A stretch of 64,000 nucleotides of DNA from Chenopodium formosanum. Its lineage: Eukaryota; Streptophyta; Magnoliopsida; Caryophyllales; Amaranthaceae. A model generated the notes under the pieces. It saw only the letters and a program-made list of their open reading frames with translations, ran no database searches and was not told where the DNA came from. This document shows positions 11,401 through 21,533 of this stretch, one piece after another. Position numbers and translations under genes: made by a program. Position 1 is the stretch's first letter. Every line of letters starts with the position of its first letter. The stretch spans positions 34,843,001 to 34,907,000 of the forward strand of contig CM044877.1 in assembly GCA_024500155.1 (NCBI GenBank), read 5' to 3'.

Positions 11401-11726
11401 CCAAGTGAAAAGAACTAACAATAGAGTTTAACCATGAAAGCATAATGTTTCAAGCTTAAATCAAAGGGGAAGACGATTAATAGACAATAAGAAACCATAC
11501 CTCAATGAAGCTTTAAAATGCTTGAAAAATGCTCAAAATTAAGATGTAAGAACAAATAAAACTCCCAAACACAAGCTCCAAACCACAACACAAAACTTTA
11601 AAATTTTGAAAAAGTCCCTTTTTTTTTTATTGAATTGGGGAAAGAACTCTGAAATTTTTGGGTTTTAGATTTGAAAACTTGATGTTGGCAATTGAAAATG
11701 ATGTTGAAATGATAGCAAAAGAGAAA
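8461..11726 (-). repeat. Athila-like tandem unit 1 (copy A)
   Basis: A unit of about 3.27 kb, repeated at 11779-14829. It starts at a TTTTATTTTAAATTGAAAGA motif and ends at ATGATAGCAAAAGAG. On the minus strand the order is 5' leader, intron, ORF1-like pseudogene, 3' non-coding DNA. The divergence between unit 1 and unit 2 is clearly greater than between copies A and B, so this local duplication is older. A linker of about 52 bp separates the units. Confidence 0.85.
9296..11047 (-). pseudogene. Athila ORF1/env-like protein, broken (copy A, unit 1)
   Basis: Longest intact part is 10087-10800 (237 codons). It contains THEFLSSLEVV, LTFQLFNND, LCSYFKFP, a WWRSISEEG block, then MRYFNRILTYAL, LCWLWITDQ and GGMISTLALC. 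This series (EFLSSLE / FRLFN / FP / W.I / RY..RIL / LW / GG.I) is the signature of the ATHILA ORF1 family found in Athila-lineage Ty3 retrotransposons. A frameshift near 10087-10110 moves the C-terminal half, rich in Ser/Pro, into another frame down to 9645. The expected end, SSRYTPYYNAE, terminates at 9296-9298. The start codon used by the other copies (minus ATGGCC) is ATTGCC here (11045-11047). A candidate intron (11048-11500, GT donor) precedes the start. Non-functional as read. Confidence 0.75.
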
Positions 11727-11778
11727 AGGGGTTGGAACTAGGTCGTCATCAAAAAGAAGAACAAAAGCCTCAAAAATG

Positions 11779-14700
11779 TTTTATTTTAATTGAAAGAAGG
11801 AAAAGAGATGAAAATCAAAACAAAAAGTTAAAAGCACAAGAATGCAAGCAAAGACAAGTAATACCCAATCGTCAAAACAAGTGGTCATTCGGCAACCACA
11901 CTAATGACCTCAAACACGCTAGATGTTACAAAACCAACATCCTCGAACCATTTAACTCATCCGAAAGCTAATCCTAAACTAAGCAACCAAGAAAGAAAAA
12001 GAAGAGATATAAAAAGATCTCACCGAGCGCCAAAGCTATGCTACATAAATAAGGTAAAAGACCACCTTACGAATCGTTGAAATACAAAGCTTAAACAGTA
12101 GAGCACAGTGAGAAATAAAGAACGATATACTGAAAAATTTGTTAATAACTTCAAAACAAAATCAAACAAAATAAAAGGAAGAAAATAAAATAATGAAAAA
12201 AAAGAACATGCAAATAGCAACAAGAGTAACATCAAATGAGACATCAGATCGAAACAAGAACAAGAAGCAAGATATCAGATAATCATCTTCAGGAATTTTC
12301 ATAACAGTGATATAGAGAAACGCATCATACAACGATCAGCGAATCAAACAACAAATCCAAAAAGCCGGGCAAAGAAATCAATAGAAGCACAACATCATCA
12401 TAAAACCAAAAGACGCAGAGATCGATACTAGAAGAAGAAGAAGAGACCAGGAATGAACTACAAAAGCAAGGGGGGAAATCAACTAAGCACAACAATAAAC
12501 GATATAAAATACCCCCAAGATTAAAATGGGCCACCCCCTAACTCTAAACCTAAAAACATTTATTCAAAAGAGAAACATCATATAAAGCACAAAAGAAGGG
12601 GGGGCCATGGTAGTATCATTCCGCACTATGGTAAGGGGTAGAATGAGAACTCCCTTCACCGATCTCCATCAAATGAGTAGAGCTTGCCATCTCGCTCTCC
12701 TCCATAGGAGCCTTACCCCTCAACCGACTTTCCCTCCTAATTCTATCAAGCTCAAAATAATGAGTCCAATCATCTAAGATTGTCCCACCTGACCTACCCC
12801 ACCTACCAAAAGTCTCGGGGTCCGGAAAAGGCGAAGGATTAGCTAGATCATTCGCATAATCATAACCACCGGGTCGCCTATAGTCGTAAGTGCCCTACGT
12901 AGTGCCTATGATAGATTTAGGGTGAATATGGGGGCCCTCCCAATAAGGGTAACAAAGTTTAGGACCCAAAGCAGGATCAAAAGGCTCCCATTGAGGGGCA
13001 GGTCCTTGTTGACGTAAGGTTCTATTTCCCCCCTCCAAACATGCAAATCATATAATCATATAATCGATACGTATGGTAATCATAACCAAGGGATGGGGGT
13101 TGCACAGAAGGAATGGAGTACAATATGTTAGCAATAGAATAAAGCTTGGCCTGAATTATCAACATATCAAAAGTAGAAGGAGTGGGTGAAAGGGAAATAG
13201 TTGGTGTACCTCTCGGTTCAGCCGGGGGAAGAGAATGAGCAATCAATGAGCACGCATTAGTTGAACGACCTCTTGTACAATTTGTGCTTCGTCGGATAGA
13301 GAGATGAACATCTCGCACCGGGGGCCTCCAGGACAAAGAATCTCTCTCCTCGGGTTGAGTAGTTGCTTCCTTGTAAGGGATGAGGAACCATTCCTTATAC
13401 GATGAAAACATCTTCCATCCTTGTTCGATCAAGTGCTCCGTGAAATCAACTGACTCAATCTCAAAGTCTTTTTGGTCAGCTATCCACAACCAACAAAGCT
13501 CCTCACGGGAGATATCCCCCAAAGCTTCCTTAGAGCAAAGAGTGTATGTGAGGATTCGGTTGAAATACCGCATAGCTGGATGAATCATGGAAGTGGACTT
13601 TGAGGTTTGAGGGTCTTACATTCCTTTCCCTAAGATACTCCTCCACCAATGTTGCTCGTAATATCTATGTTCGCTTGCCATTCTACTATGAGCCGGATAG
13701 ATACAATGATCCGGATCCTCATCAGCCCAAGGAAACTTAAAATATGAACATAGTTGAGCATCCGTCAATGAGTAATCATTGTTGAAGAGTTGGAAAGTCA
13801 AAATCTTTGAGTAATTTGCACCCGACACATGGACAACTTTGAGAGAATAAAGGAATTCATAAGTCACCCTAGCATAAGTAGGGGAACTCAAATCAAAGAA
13901 CTTTAAAAGATTGAGGCCTTCTGCAAGAAGGCGAACAACCTCATCTATCCCTAAAAACTTTGTTGTCGTTTGATCGTAGAAACGCGTTGGTCGAAGCTTT
14001 CTCTTGGAAAGACGTTTGTAACACTCCAAATTAGATTATTTTGAAAACTCAATGCCATAAGTTTCCTCAACCTCGGGTGTAGGCGGAACAATATACCTCG
14101 GCTTACTTGAACTAGCTCTAGCTCGCTTCTTATGAGGTTGTGTGGCCATCTACAAAGTATCAAGACTTAGCATAAGTAGTTGTTCAAAAACAATCACAAA
14201 ATGGAAATATTTCACAATAAAAGCAAGAAATGGTAACAAATGAACAATGACATTGATAACATCATGAATATTAAGCAAATAAACATGGATTGAAAGCAAA
14301 TTTGAACATAAGAAACCAAATCATGAGTCAAATTGAGCAAAATAAATCCCAAACATTGAATTATCGAAGATATGAAACTAAATAAAACAAACCCATGAGA
14401 GAGAAAATAGCCAACAATTGTTATTCACAAATTCAATCAAAGGTCACACATTTATCATGAGCAAAATTTAATTCAACACCCAACGATATCATTCAACATA
14501 AATTCCAAGTGAAAAGAACTAACTATAGAGTTTCACCATGAATGCATAAAGTTTCACGCTTAAATCAAAAAGGAAGATGTTGAATAGACAATAAGAAACC
14601 ATATCTCAATGAAGCCTTGAAACGCTCGAAAAATTCTCAAAATGAAGGTGTAAGAACATATAAAACTCCCAATAACAAGCCCCAAACCTCAACACAAAAC

Positions 14701-14829
14701 TTGCAAATTTTGAAAAGTCCCAATTTTTTTTTATTAAATTAAGGAAAGAACTCTGTAATTTTTGTATTTTAGATTTGAAAACTTGATGTTGGAAATTGAA
14801 ATTGATGTTGAAATGATAGCAAAAGAGGT
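11779..14829 (-). repeat. Athila-like tandem unit 2 (copy A)
   Basis: Second unit of the local tandem duplication, shorter than unit 1 partly because of the 202 bp deletion at 13430. After 14829 it continues into sequence not shared with the end of unit 1. Confidence 0.85.
12616..14149 (-). pseudogene. Athila ORF1/env-like protein, deleted and broken (copy A, unit 2)
   Basis: Starts ATGGCCACACAACC (14136-14149 on the minus strand) after a TTTGTAG acceptor. An early in-frame TAA follows the GIEFSK segment. The core 13616-14029 reads TYEFLYSLKVV, LTFQLFNND and LCSYFKFP, then a TAA after GKGM near 13616. The segment 13022-13588 reads MRYFNRILTYTL, LCWLWIADQ, then jumps straight into the SLYPTK-region frame. 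A 202 bp deletion (junction about 13430, between TCAA microhomologies) removed the GGMISTLALC block and at the same time joined two frames into one 188-codon frame. The intron donor expected at 14603-14604 is AT instead of GT. Family as for unit 1. Confidence 0.75.
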
Positions 14830-15649
14830 GAAGTCAGTTTGATATTGCAAGAGAGGGTTTACTCTCACTTTGATGCTCCACTTAATGCTATTGATAAACA
14901 CGGGACATGGCAGACTCAAAATCACCACGATGGTGGGTTCGACACGAGAATTCGTGCCCCAATGGCTTGAATGCACGACCTAAAGTCAAATGGAACTTGC
15001 ACTTCTCCATGCTTGAGCTTCAAATAGAGAACATTAGGTATCCTAATCAATGCCAAACTCGGGAATGGGTCTCGAGAATCATTGGATAACGACCTTAACC
15101 TTAAAAATGAAAGAAAACAAATAAATAAAAGGGAAAGAGACAAGAAAAACCAAGAAATGCATAAAAATAGAAAATCAACTAAGAAAATGCAAACTAAGGA
15201 AATAAAGAGTTAAACAAAGGAAAAACTTTGAAAGAGCTATAAAATAGAATGAATTACACTCTAAAAGAATCAAATGAGTGCCATAAATGACACTCATTAA
15301 ATTACCCCAAGCTAAACTTTTGCTTGTCCTCGAGCAAAACCAAGAAAAAAAAAATAAGGATGAAAGACTTATTTAAAAAGGAAAAAAGAAAGACATAAGA
15401 TGGGAATATACACTAAGACTCAATAACGTAAGAATCACGGATTTTTTTAGCTACAACAAGCCCTTTAAACCCCAAAGTCGCCTATTGTAAGGAGGGTGAT
15501 CCCATCGTAAGGGGTACTCTCCTTAAATGCCCTTGGCCACTTAAAAGCCTAGGACTTTACACTGATTAGGGTGTATTAGGATTTGAATTCCTAACTGTTT
15601 GGGAGACCTTGAATTAGAAATAATACTCTCATCACACTTTTTTGTAAGA
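14830..15649 (-). other. Retroelement LTR/PPT-like DNA, no intact gene (copy A)
   Basis: On the minus strand, 15298-15345 reads GCTCGAGGACAAGC, then TTTAGCTTGGGGTAATTTAA, then TGAGTGTC. This is the typical sequence just before and at the 3' LTR start of Athila/Calypso-type elements. The following minus-strand stretch (about 15297 down to 14830) is therefore probably LTR sequence. A minus-strand frame at 14922-15143 (IRIPNVLYLKLKHGEVQVPF) is not a protein I recognise. Copy B equivalent: 56503-57310. Confidence 0.45.
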
Positions 15650-15668
15650 AACAAGTAAGAGTCGCCAG

Positions 15669-16842
15669 TGAGTTTTAGGAAAACTCATAAACCTCGTTCA
15701 TTCCTTTCTTCTATGTGGGGTTCATGGAATAATTAGCACGAATCATAAGTTTACCCATTCCCAAATAGGATTACATAAACCGGAAATGAGTTCGGGAGCG
15801 AGGGTACTAAAATAACGTTCCTTTTAGGGAGGAATCGCTATTCTAGCCCTAGTACGACCTCTAATAGCTCTTCCTTTTCACAATTTCATTACCTAAAACA
15901 ATATATGCAAAAGTCGTTATTTTTATTGAAAAATGTTCGTGAAAGAACAATAAAAAAAAAGATTCACCTTGTGAGGTAATTAATTATTCAAATTCTAGTC
16001 TTGATTAACGAAAGAGTACTATGTGAATTAATTAATTAATTTTTTTTTAAAATGATCAAACAACACTAATTAATCAATTAAAGTTATTTAAATAATAAAA
16101 GAAAAGTGATTTATCTAAGTGCTCAAGAAACTAACTGTTCTTCTTTTATGTTAAATCTCCGTTCAATGTGTTTATGGACTTTCTTTCTTCTTTGTACCTC
16201 CAAGGACTTCAATGGATTCAATTAGGGTTGAAAAGTATTTGGGAAGAGAGAAGGAAAAAGTAGTATGATAGTAAGAAAAGTTGAGATATTAGGGTTTTAA
16301 GAATAATAGGGTTTTAATTCTGAATTTTTCGGTCCCCGTAATGTTGAACGAAGACCCCTATTTATAAGCGTAGGGATCTAGGTTTAGGGTTTTAGAGTAG
16401 TGCCGTCAGGTGGCGCGCACAACTCTCAGAGTCTCGCTGGGGTGCCGCGCGCATCTCTATGAGTCACGCGCAAGGCGCGCACAACTGATTGAGTTGCTCT
16501 GGTTTGCGGTTTGCCTTATCCGACAGCGCGTGTTTAAAACTTCCATAACTTTTGATTGCTAAGTCGGATTAAGGCGTGTGAGATATCATTGAAAATCTTT
16601 GAATGTCTACTTTCCAATGCCGTTAAATTTAGGTCAAAATATGTTATGGATCAAAAGTTATGGTCGTTGGAGTGCAAGGGTGTCGGTTTTAGGGCCCGGT
16701 TTAGTGTTTTGATCATAACTTTTTCGTTTTGGCACAAAATTGGGCTTATAATATACCGTTGGAAATATCTTTGAAAGGGATATCCATATGTGTAGGCCTT
16801 GAATGCTCAAGTGTCCTGGTCTATTCTCTTGTTGCAGCTACA
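15669..16842 (-). mobile_element. Minus-oriented LTR, 1.17 kb, with adjacent primer site (copy A)
   Basis: Bounded by TG (TGAGTTTTAGG at 15669) and CA (GCAGCTACA ending 16842). On the minus strand the LTR start is TGTAGCTGCAACAAG, followed by a TATA box (TATAAATA, 16359-16366 on the complementary strand). Just outside its 3' end is TGGCGACTC (15659-15667), the same start as a tRNA-Arg-type primer binding site. In copy B the match extends to TGGCGACTCC. The U3 part has a GC-rich island (16405-16530) of GCGCGC and GAGTTG motifs. The partner LTR was not found in correct position, so it is a remnant or nested fragment. Confidence 0.65.
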
Positions 16843-16947
16843 TTGCTTTTTCCAATCTTCAAAAAAAAAAAATACAAAGTATAAATTAGTACATTACACA
16901 ATATAGGCTTATACACACACACATACACACACAAACAAGCTTAGAAT

Positions 16948-17890
16948 TCCATCTTTTTATTACTAGCAATCACCACATACGAAGTTAACTCACCAATAGA
17001 ATGAGGAGCACAACCAAATACCAGGGTACCACTAACGAGCTGTCCATGATTATCCACTACAATGCCCGCATGATCAACTAGTAGAAGCACCTTCTTATCT
17101 TTTGACAACAATTTGAGACAAGGAATAGCAGCTGTGTCAGGTAGAACAACATGAATTGCAAATACCAGAATTACTAGATGGGTTTTTGTATCTAGTTAAT
17201 CTGCAATCAAATACCATAATTATAAATACCAGGATACCACCAACTCAGCAATTGATCTGCATGGATCTGCAATTATTACACCCTGTGAAAATATCAAATC
17301 AACATGCCTTGTAATACATAACATCAAACTATAAGCATTATCTGTCCCTAAAATCAATGAATCATCAAGCCAAGCCATACTCTTCACACCATCAATACAG
17401 GACATTTCCTTGAAAACCATGAACAAACCATGTTTCCCATCGACCTCTCGATCATGCTTACTACTGCCTGAATTCAGCTCAATGAACACCACTTTCTTCT
17501 CCATTACCACCACAAAAAGGTAGGTACCATCATTTTCCACTCCCCAAGAACTGAATTCCTTAACCCTCGCCCCATTCAATCTAACCCCGCCACCTAACTT
17601 TTTCATAAGCCTCCCACCTACACTACTACCACTACTACTAACTCGTTGTTCATTGATCCAATTAGAATTTTCAGATTCAGTAATACAAACCCTTCTAGCA
17701 ACAACATTAATAACCTATAGAATCCCTAACTTTTTCACAGGCTGTAACAATTGCAGATCAACTAGATACAAAAACCCATCAGATAGACACAAAATTCTAC
17801 CAATTTGTTTAACCACATTAATTGAATTAATACCAGAATATACTAACACATCAGATATAATTTGTGTGCATTCAGATGCGTTTGAAGCAC
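16948..17890 (-). pseudogene. VPS3-like (CORVET subunit, CNH domain) gene fragment (copy A)
   Basis: Minus-strand translation gives, in order: LVYSGINSINVVKQIGRIL, LSDGFLYLVDLQLLQPVKKL, GIL-stop-VINVVARRVC, then the open stretch KKLGGGVRLN ... YLFVVVMEKKVVFIELNSG ... FKEMSCIDGVKSMAWLDDSL. After an insertion it continues DTAAIPCLKLLSKDKKVLLL, VDHAGIVVDNHGQLVSGTL and VFGCAPHSIGEL. This order matches the N-terminal CNH domain of plant VPS3-like vacuolar sorting proteins (TGFBRAP1/VPS39 family), which tether endosomes. It is only about 300 codons of a roughly 1000-residue protein. An in-frame TAG follows GIL, and a filler insertion of about 120 bp (17158-17282) interrupts the frame after IFSQG. 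Non-functional gene fragment, probably carried by a transposon. Confidence 0.75.
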
Positions 17891-18846
17891 ATTAATCCTA
17901 TCAGATTATTAACAACTTAAAATAGTCATTTCATTCACCAATTGTAAATAAGCTTTAAGCACACAAGAACTCAAGAGTGAACTTGATTATATGAAAGATC
18001 AAACACATATTAAAATCAGATTAGTCTGCTAAGCAACGACTCAAGTATAAATGTATCAAATCTAATTTTCAGATCCGAAATTCAGTTATGAAATTCAGCT
18101 CTGAAATTTTTCCAAAATACAAATTTTTCCAGCACATTTACAGAATCGAGCAATACATTCTTGATTCAATAAATTTCTGAAAATATCTTACACTAAAGCA
18201 CCATAAGGACCTCAATTTCATATTTTCAGGCAGAATAACATGGAAACAAAGAAATGTGAGAAAACAAACATGTGTAAAAGAAAGCAGCAGACCTCATTGA
18301 TGACGAATTTCCTTAGAGAGGATAATCAATACTATTTCAGACTCACCAAGCTCGTCTGTTCAATCCCAGGACCTTCTTACTCTCTATTTAAGACTAAATT
18401 TCTTTTTCATCACAAGGGCCACTTGATTAACTTCCCCAACAAGAGTTAGTAGCACCTCTTGTCCAAATATTACATAGAATCAAAATCACAAAGTCCATGG
18501 ATCCTCTAAACATGTTAAATATTGTCTTATTTCATTTTGATTAGGTTGAAGTCGCTGTCAAAAAGATTAAGTTGAAGTGCCTAATATACTCCATAAAATA
18601 ATAGGTAGAATCTTTCCAAGAGTAATTTGCTTTTCACTGTCAACTAAAGACCAAATGCTCTGTCCATCAAAAAAAATTTGCAATAAAGTCACCATATATG
18701 ATAAAAGATTCAATTACCTAGTACTTAGTATGCTTACTAACTAATCTATTTATGTCAGTCTTATTTCAAATGGATAAATAAACTAAAAAGGGATAAGAAC
18801 CTTATATTAGAATCCTGTTGACATAGTCAGGTCAAAGTTTTCATAC

Positions 18847-18903
18847 CTGTTTTATCATGGGCTCGTGTTTTGATGCAAATGCTTTATCCATACCACCACC
18901 ATC
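18847..18903 (-). pseudogene. Exon-like segment in the captured gene region (copy A)
   Basis: A 57 bp minus-strand block flanked by a GTGTCAG acceptor and a CAG/GTATGA donor, fully open as 19 codons (DGGGMDKAFASKHEPMIKQ). It is unchanged in copy B (60513-60569). Protein not recognised. It lies upstream, on the minus strand, of the VPS3-like fragment and could belong to the same chimeric transcription unit. Confidence 0.45.
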
Positions 18904-19443
18904 CTGACACTAAAAATTGCACCCAGCTATGTAATGGAAATAAAATACCAAGTGGTGTGGTTAAACCCAAAGTATCGTTGTTCATTCTTCTAAAATGAAC
19001 AAATATATAAGGATAAAACAAATACCTCTTTCGTTTTGAAGTCTAAAGATGACAAGCTTGCAACTAAGAGTTAACACATTTTAGATAAACCTTAAAAAGA
19101 AGACAGAAATTACACAACTCAATAGAAAACAGTAGATAAAATATAATAGATATATCACTGGCATTGAAGCAGCCATAGGGGCACGGTGCACTAACCCTTC
19201 TTACATGGAAAATCAATTCTAGGTATAATATTTGTCGAATTTTCTTACTTAAGCATGTCATATGTACGTAATACATACAATGGATTAGTAGACATCCACT
19301 TATTACTACTCCCTAATTACCTATTAAGTTCAATAAGTGTAGCAAAAGCAAAACCATTACACTAATATAATTAATTCAGAGAAATAGTTGTATGTATAAA
19401 GTTCCCAAAAAATAAACTCTTAGCCCATTTGCCAATGAAATAC

Positions 19444-19502
19444 CTTTTGAAGATTCAAGAGCTCTTTATAGCATCTCTATCAAAGTTGGAATGAAAAAGT
19501 TC
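19444..19502 (-). other. Second exon-like segment (copy A)
   Basis: A 59 bp minus-strand block with acceptor GAATGCAG and donor AAAAG/GTATTT. No convincing open frame, so it may be an untranslated exon. The copy B equivalent near 61100-61165 has one change (AGAGCTC to AGGGCTC). Confidence 0.3.
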
Positions 19503-20249
19503 CTGCATTCAACAAAATGTCAGCAAAATATGTCATAATTTGATAAAATATAAAACCTAATCTATAATCTTCAATTTAGGTATCTTTTTTCACTTTTTAC
19601 CAAAACCTCAATAACAAAAGAATTCCTATATTCAATGAAAAAACAATCTTTTTGATGAGACATCAATATTCAGACAATTTAATTAATAGCAAATTAATCT
19701 ACTTGAACAAGGTACACTAGAAGAACAATTATAGCCCTTTTATGCCAGGAATAAATTCCCCCCCCTTCCTCACTACCCACGGCACTACTTACCAGTAACC
19801 TTTCTCACTTTCTCTCTCTCCATGAATTACATTCATTGAATGCTGAAATGCAAGCAATTTTCTTGTTTTATTGATTATTTAAACACAGATAAGCGCCATT
19901 ATAGTACCCCTAGTAATCAATTAAATTGAACCCCAAAAAATCCAAAACCAATTTATGCAATTTCTAAACTCATACTTAAAAACTGCAAAACAGAATCCCA
20001 ATTAATAAATTAAAACTGTACAAGAGTAATTAAAGAGCTTGAAATCGTCCTTCATTCATACAATGAACAAAAAAGGCTATTTATTCAGAATTTTATTCAA
20101 ATAGTAAAACAAAAAGAAACCCTAAAATATGTATCGCTCATGCATCAAACTCTTATCTGACACTAATTTCGTGAAATTACTTCTAAAAACAATCTAAAGG
20201 ACTCAAATTCGACAAAACAAGAATTGAAGCGAAAAAAGAAACAAGGTAC

Positions 20250-20460
20250 CTCAATATTATCGGCAAAGAAAAGGATAAAATGGAAAACCACTGAAGGCGA
20301 ATAGAGAAATTCAACAAGCATATGAGTAGTGCAAGGAGAAACAAGATCCGAGTTTGAAATTCATGACGTTCTAAACCTCATTGCAGAATTTTGTATCTGG
20401 ATGAAATAGAGATGAATAGTTTGAGTTGAGAACTGAAAATTTTGTTAGGGTTTCGTGCTT
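20250..20460 (-). other. Possible first (5' UTR) exon of captured gene (copy A)
   Basis: The minus strand begins with CGAAACCCTAACAAAATTTTC, resembling plant 5' UTRs that often carry AAACCCTAA near transcription starts. It runs to a GATAATATTGAG/GTACC splice donor (exon end 20250). Only very short reading frames. Copy B equivalent about 61917-62127. Sequence between these exon-like blocks (17900-20250) is AT-rich and intron-like, with no other gene seen. Confidence 0.35.
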
Positions 20461-20539
20461 TGCTTTGGGCGGTTTTAATATTCCTAAACTAAACCTGAAA
20501 TAGTGGGTTGAGCTAATTACAATCATGTGCGTGGAACAT

Positions 20540-20640
20540 GCTAACATTCTCGAGGCTTTTTCACGTCAAAAATTAATGCCGACCCACAAAAGCGTCGAGA
20601 TACTATTAAGCGTCGAAATTTTACTCATTTTGTAGTAGTG
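20540..20640. mobile_element. CACTA transposon terminus (copy A)
   Basis: The right end reads TTTTGTAGTAGTG; its reverse complement CACTACTACAAAAT is a canonical CACTA terminal inverted repeat start. Subterminal GCGTCGA units occur at about 20592 and 20610, as expected for subterminal repeats. The flanking DNA is minisatellite. The opposite CACTACTACAAAA end is not visible to the left, so the element is truncated or was disrupted by the LTR at 15669-16842. The VPS3-like fragment and exon-like blocks lie inside this end, so it is a candidate gene-carrying CACTA. Confidence 0.65.
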
Positions 20641-20890
20641 TATCTTACTATTAAGTAATACTTCTAATGCTATTAGGTAAACCCTATCATACTATAAAGT
20701 AATTGATATTATGCCATTAAGTAATTTCTAAACTGCTGTTAATTAACCCATCTCTAACTATAAAGTAATTAAGTAAATACAGTGATAAAACATAACTTAC
20801 CACATAATCTATATTAAGTAACCATTATAAGCTAGCATAAGTAACAACTATCATACTATTAAGTAACCAACTTTATTCTAAATAAGTAAC
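20641..20890 (+). repeat. 22 bp minisatellite, TATTAAGTAA family (copy A)
   Basis: Tandem units of about 22 bp built on TATTAAGTAA with variable CCCTAT(C/A)AT spacers, forming a higher-order period of about 66 bp. The same repeat occurs at 23700-23860 and 33994-34330, on both sides of the 10.1 kb retrotransposon, and at 62308-62560. Confidence 0.8.
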
Positions 20891-21116
20891 CCCTATTATG
20901 AATAAAGAATATAACTTAAAAATAACAAAAGAAAACAAATTACTATATATATTAACAGAAAATAGACAATATATATCAATGTGATTACAACTTTACTATT
21001 AAAAACACATAAATTTTGTTCAAACTAGCAAATAGTAACTTTGTTCTTATTTTGCAAAAAAAAAAAAAAAAAAAAAACAAAAAACCTAGCATCTTAAGAT
21101 AATAGAAAATACATTC

Positions 21117-21366
21117 TTACTTTCCGCGAGTGCCCACTTTTTTTGGGGCTTCTGACTTCTTTGTCGTTGCCTTCCCTCCCTTCACTATACCTTCTTCTGC
21201 CTGTTTATCCGCCTCAATAGTAGCAGCCACTGATGCTGCTTCTTCTGCCTTTTGTTTAGCCCTTTTTTTGCTTCTTTTTCTGCCATGGCAAGTCGTTCTT
21301 GACGATCAATCTCTTCATTTAACATCACTTCCTTATACAAATCTTTGTTGTTTTCAGTAAACTTCT
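21117..21366 (-). pseudogene. Charged Lys/Ala/Glu-rich C-terminal tail, frameshifted (copy A)
   Basis: Minus-strand frame KFTENNKDLYKEVMLNEEID, then RQERLAMAEKEAKK. A frame change in the A-run near 21265 leads to AKQKAEEAASVAATIEADKQ, AEEGIVKGGK and KKSEAPKKVGTRGK, with stop at 21117-21119. The helical, basic, coiled-coil-like tail is 3' of the Ulp1-like exons on the same strand (22624-23215). It may be the C-terminus of the same transposon gene, now separated by the MULE insertion. Family not identified. Confidence 0.5.
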
Positions 21367-21533
21367 AAATCTTAACAACCTCATCCCGTACTAAGTTCAA
21401 GTTGCACAAAACTGATTAAGCACATATTTCAGCTCGATATCAACGTCGCTCAACTGCCTACAAATACAAAACAAATTAAGGTCAAAAATAAACTTAAAAT
21501 AAAAAATAAGAATAAATAAGGAATTAAAAAATA

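Noticed and set aside
14922..15143. 73-codon minus-strand ORF conserved in both copies
   Set aside because: No family recognised; it lies in LTR-like DNA downstream of a polypurine-tract-like motif, and conservation only reflects the recent duplication.
15410..15430. CACTA motif near 15410 as the missing left end of the 20640 CACTA element
   Set aside because: The bases after CACTA do not match the CACTACTACAAAAT terminus or its subterminal GCGTCGA repeats.
17653..17895. Plus-strand 80-codon ORF next to the VPS3-like fragment
   Set aside because: The minus strand of the same stretch encodes the recognisable LSDGFLYLVDL part of VPS3, so the plus frame is a shadow.
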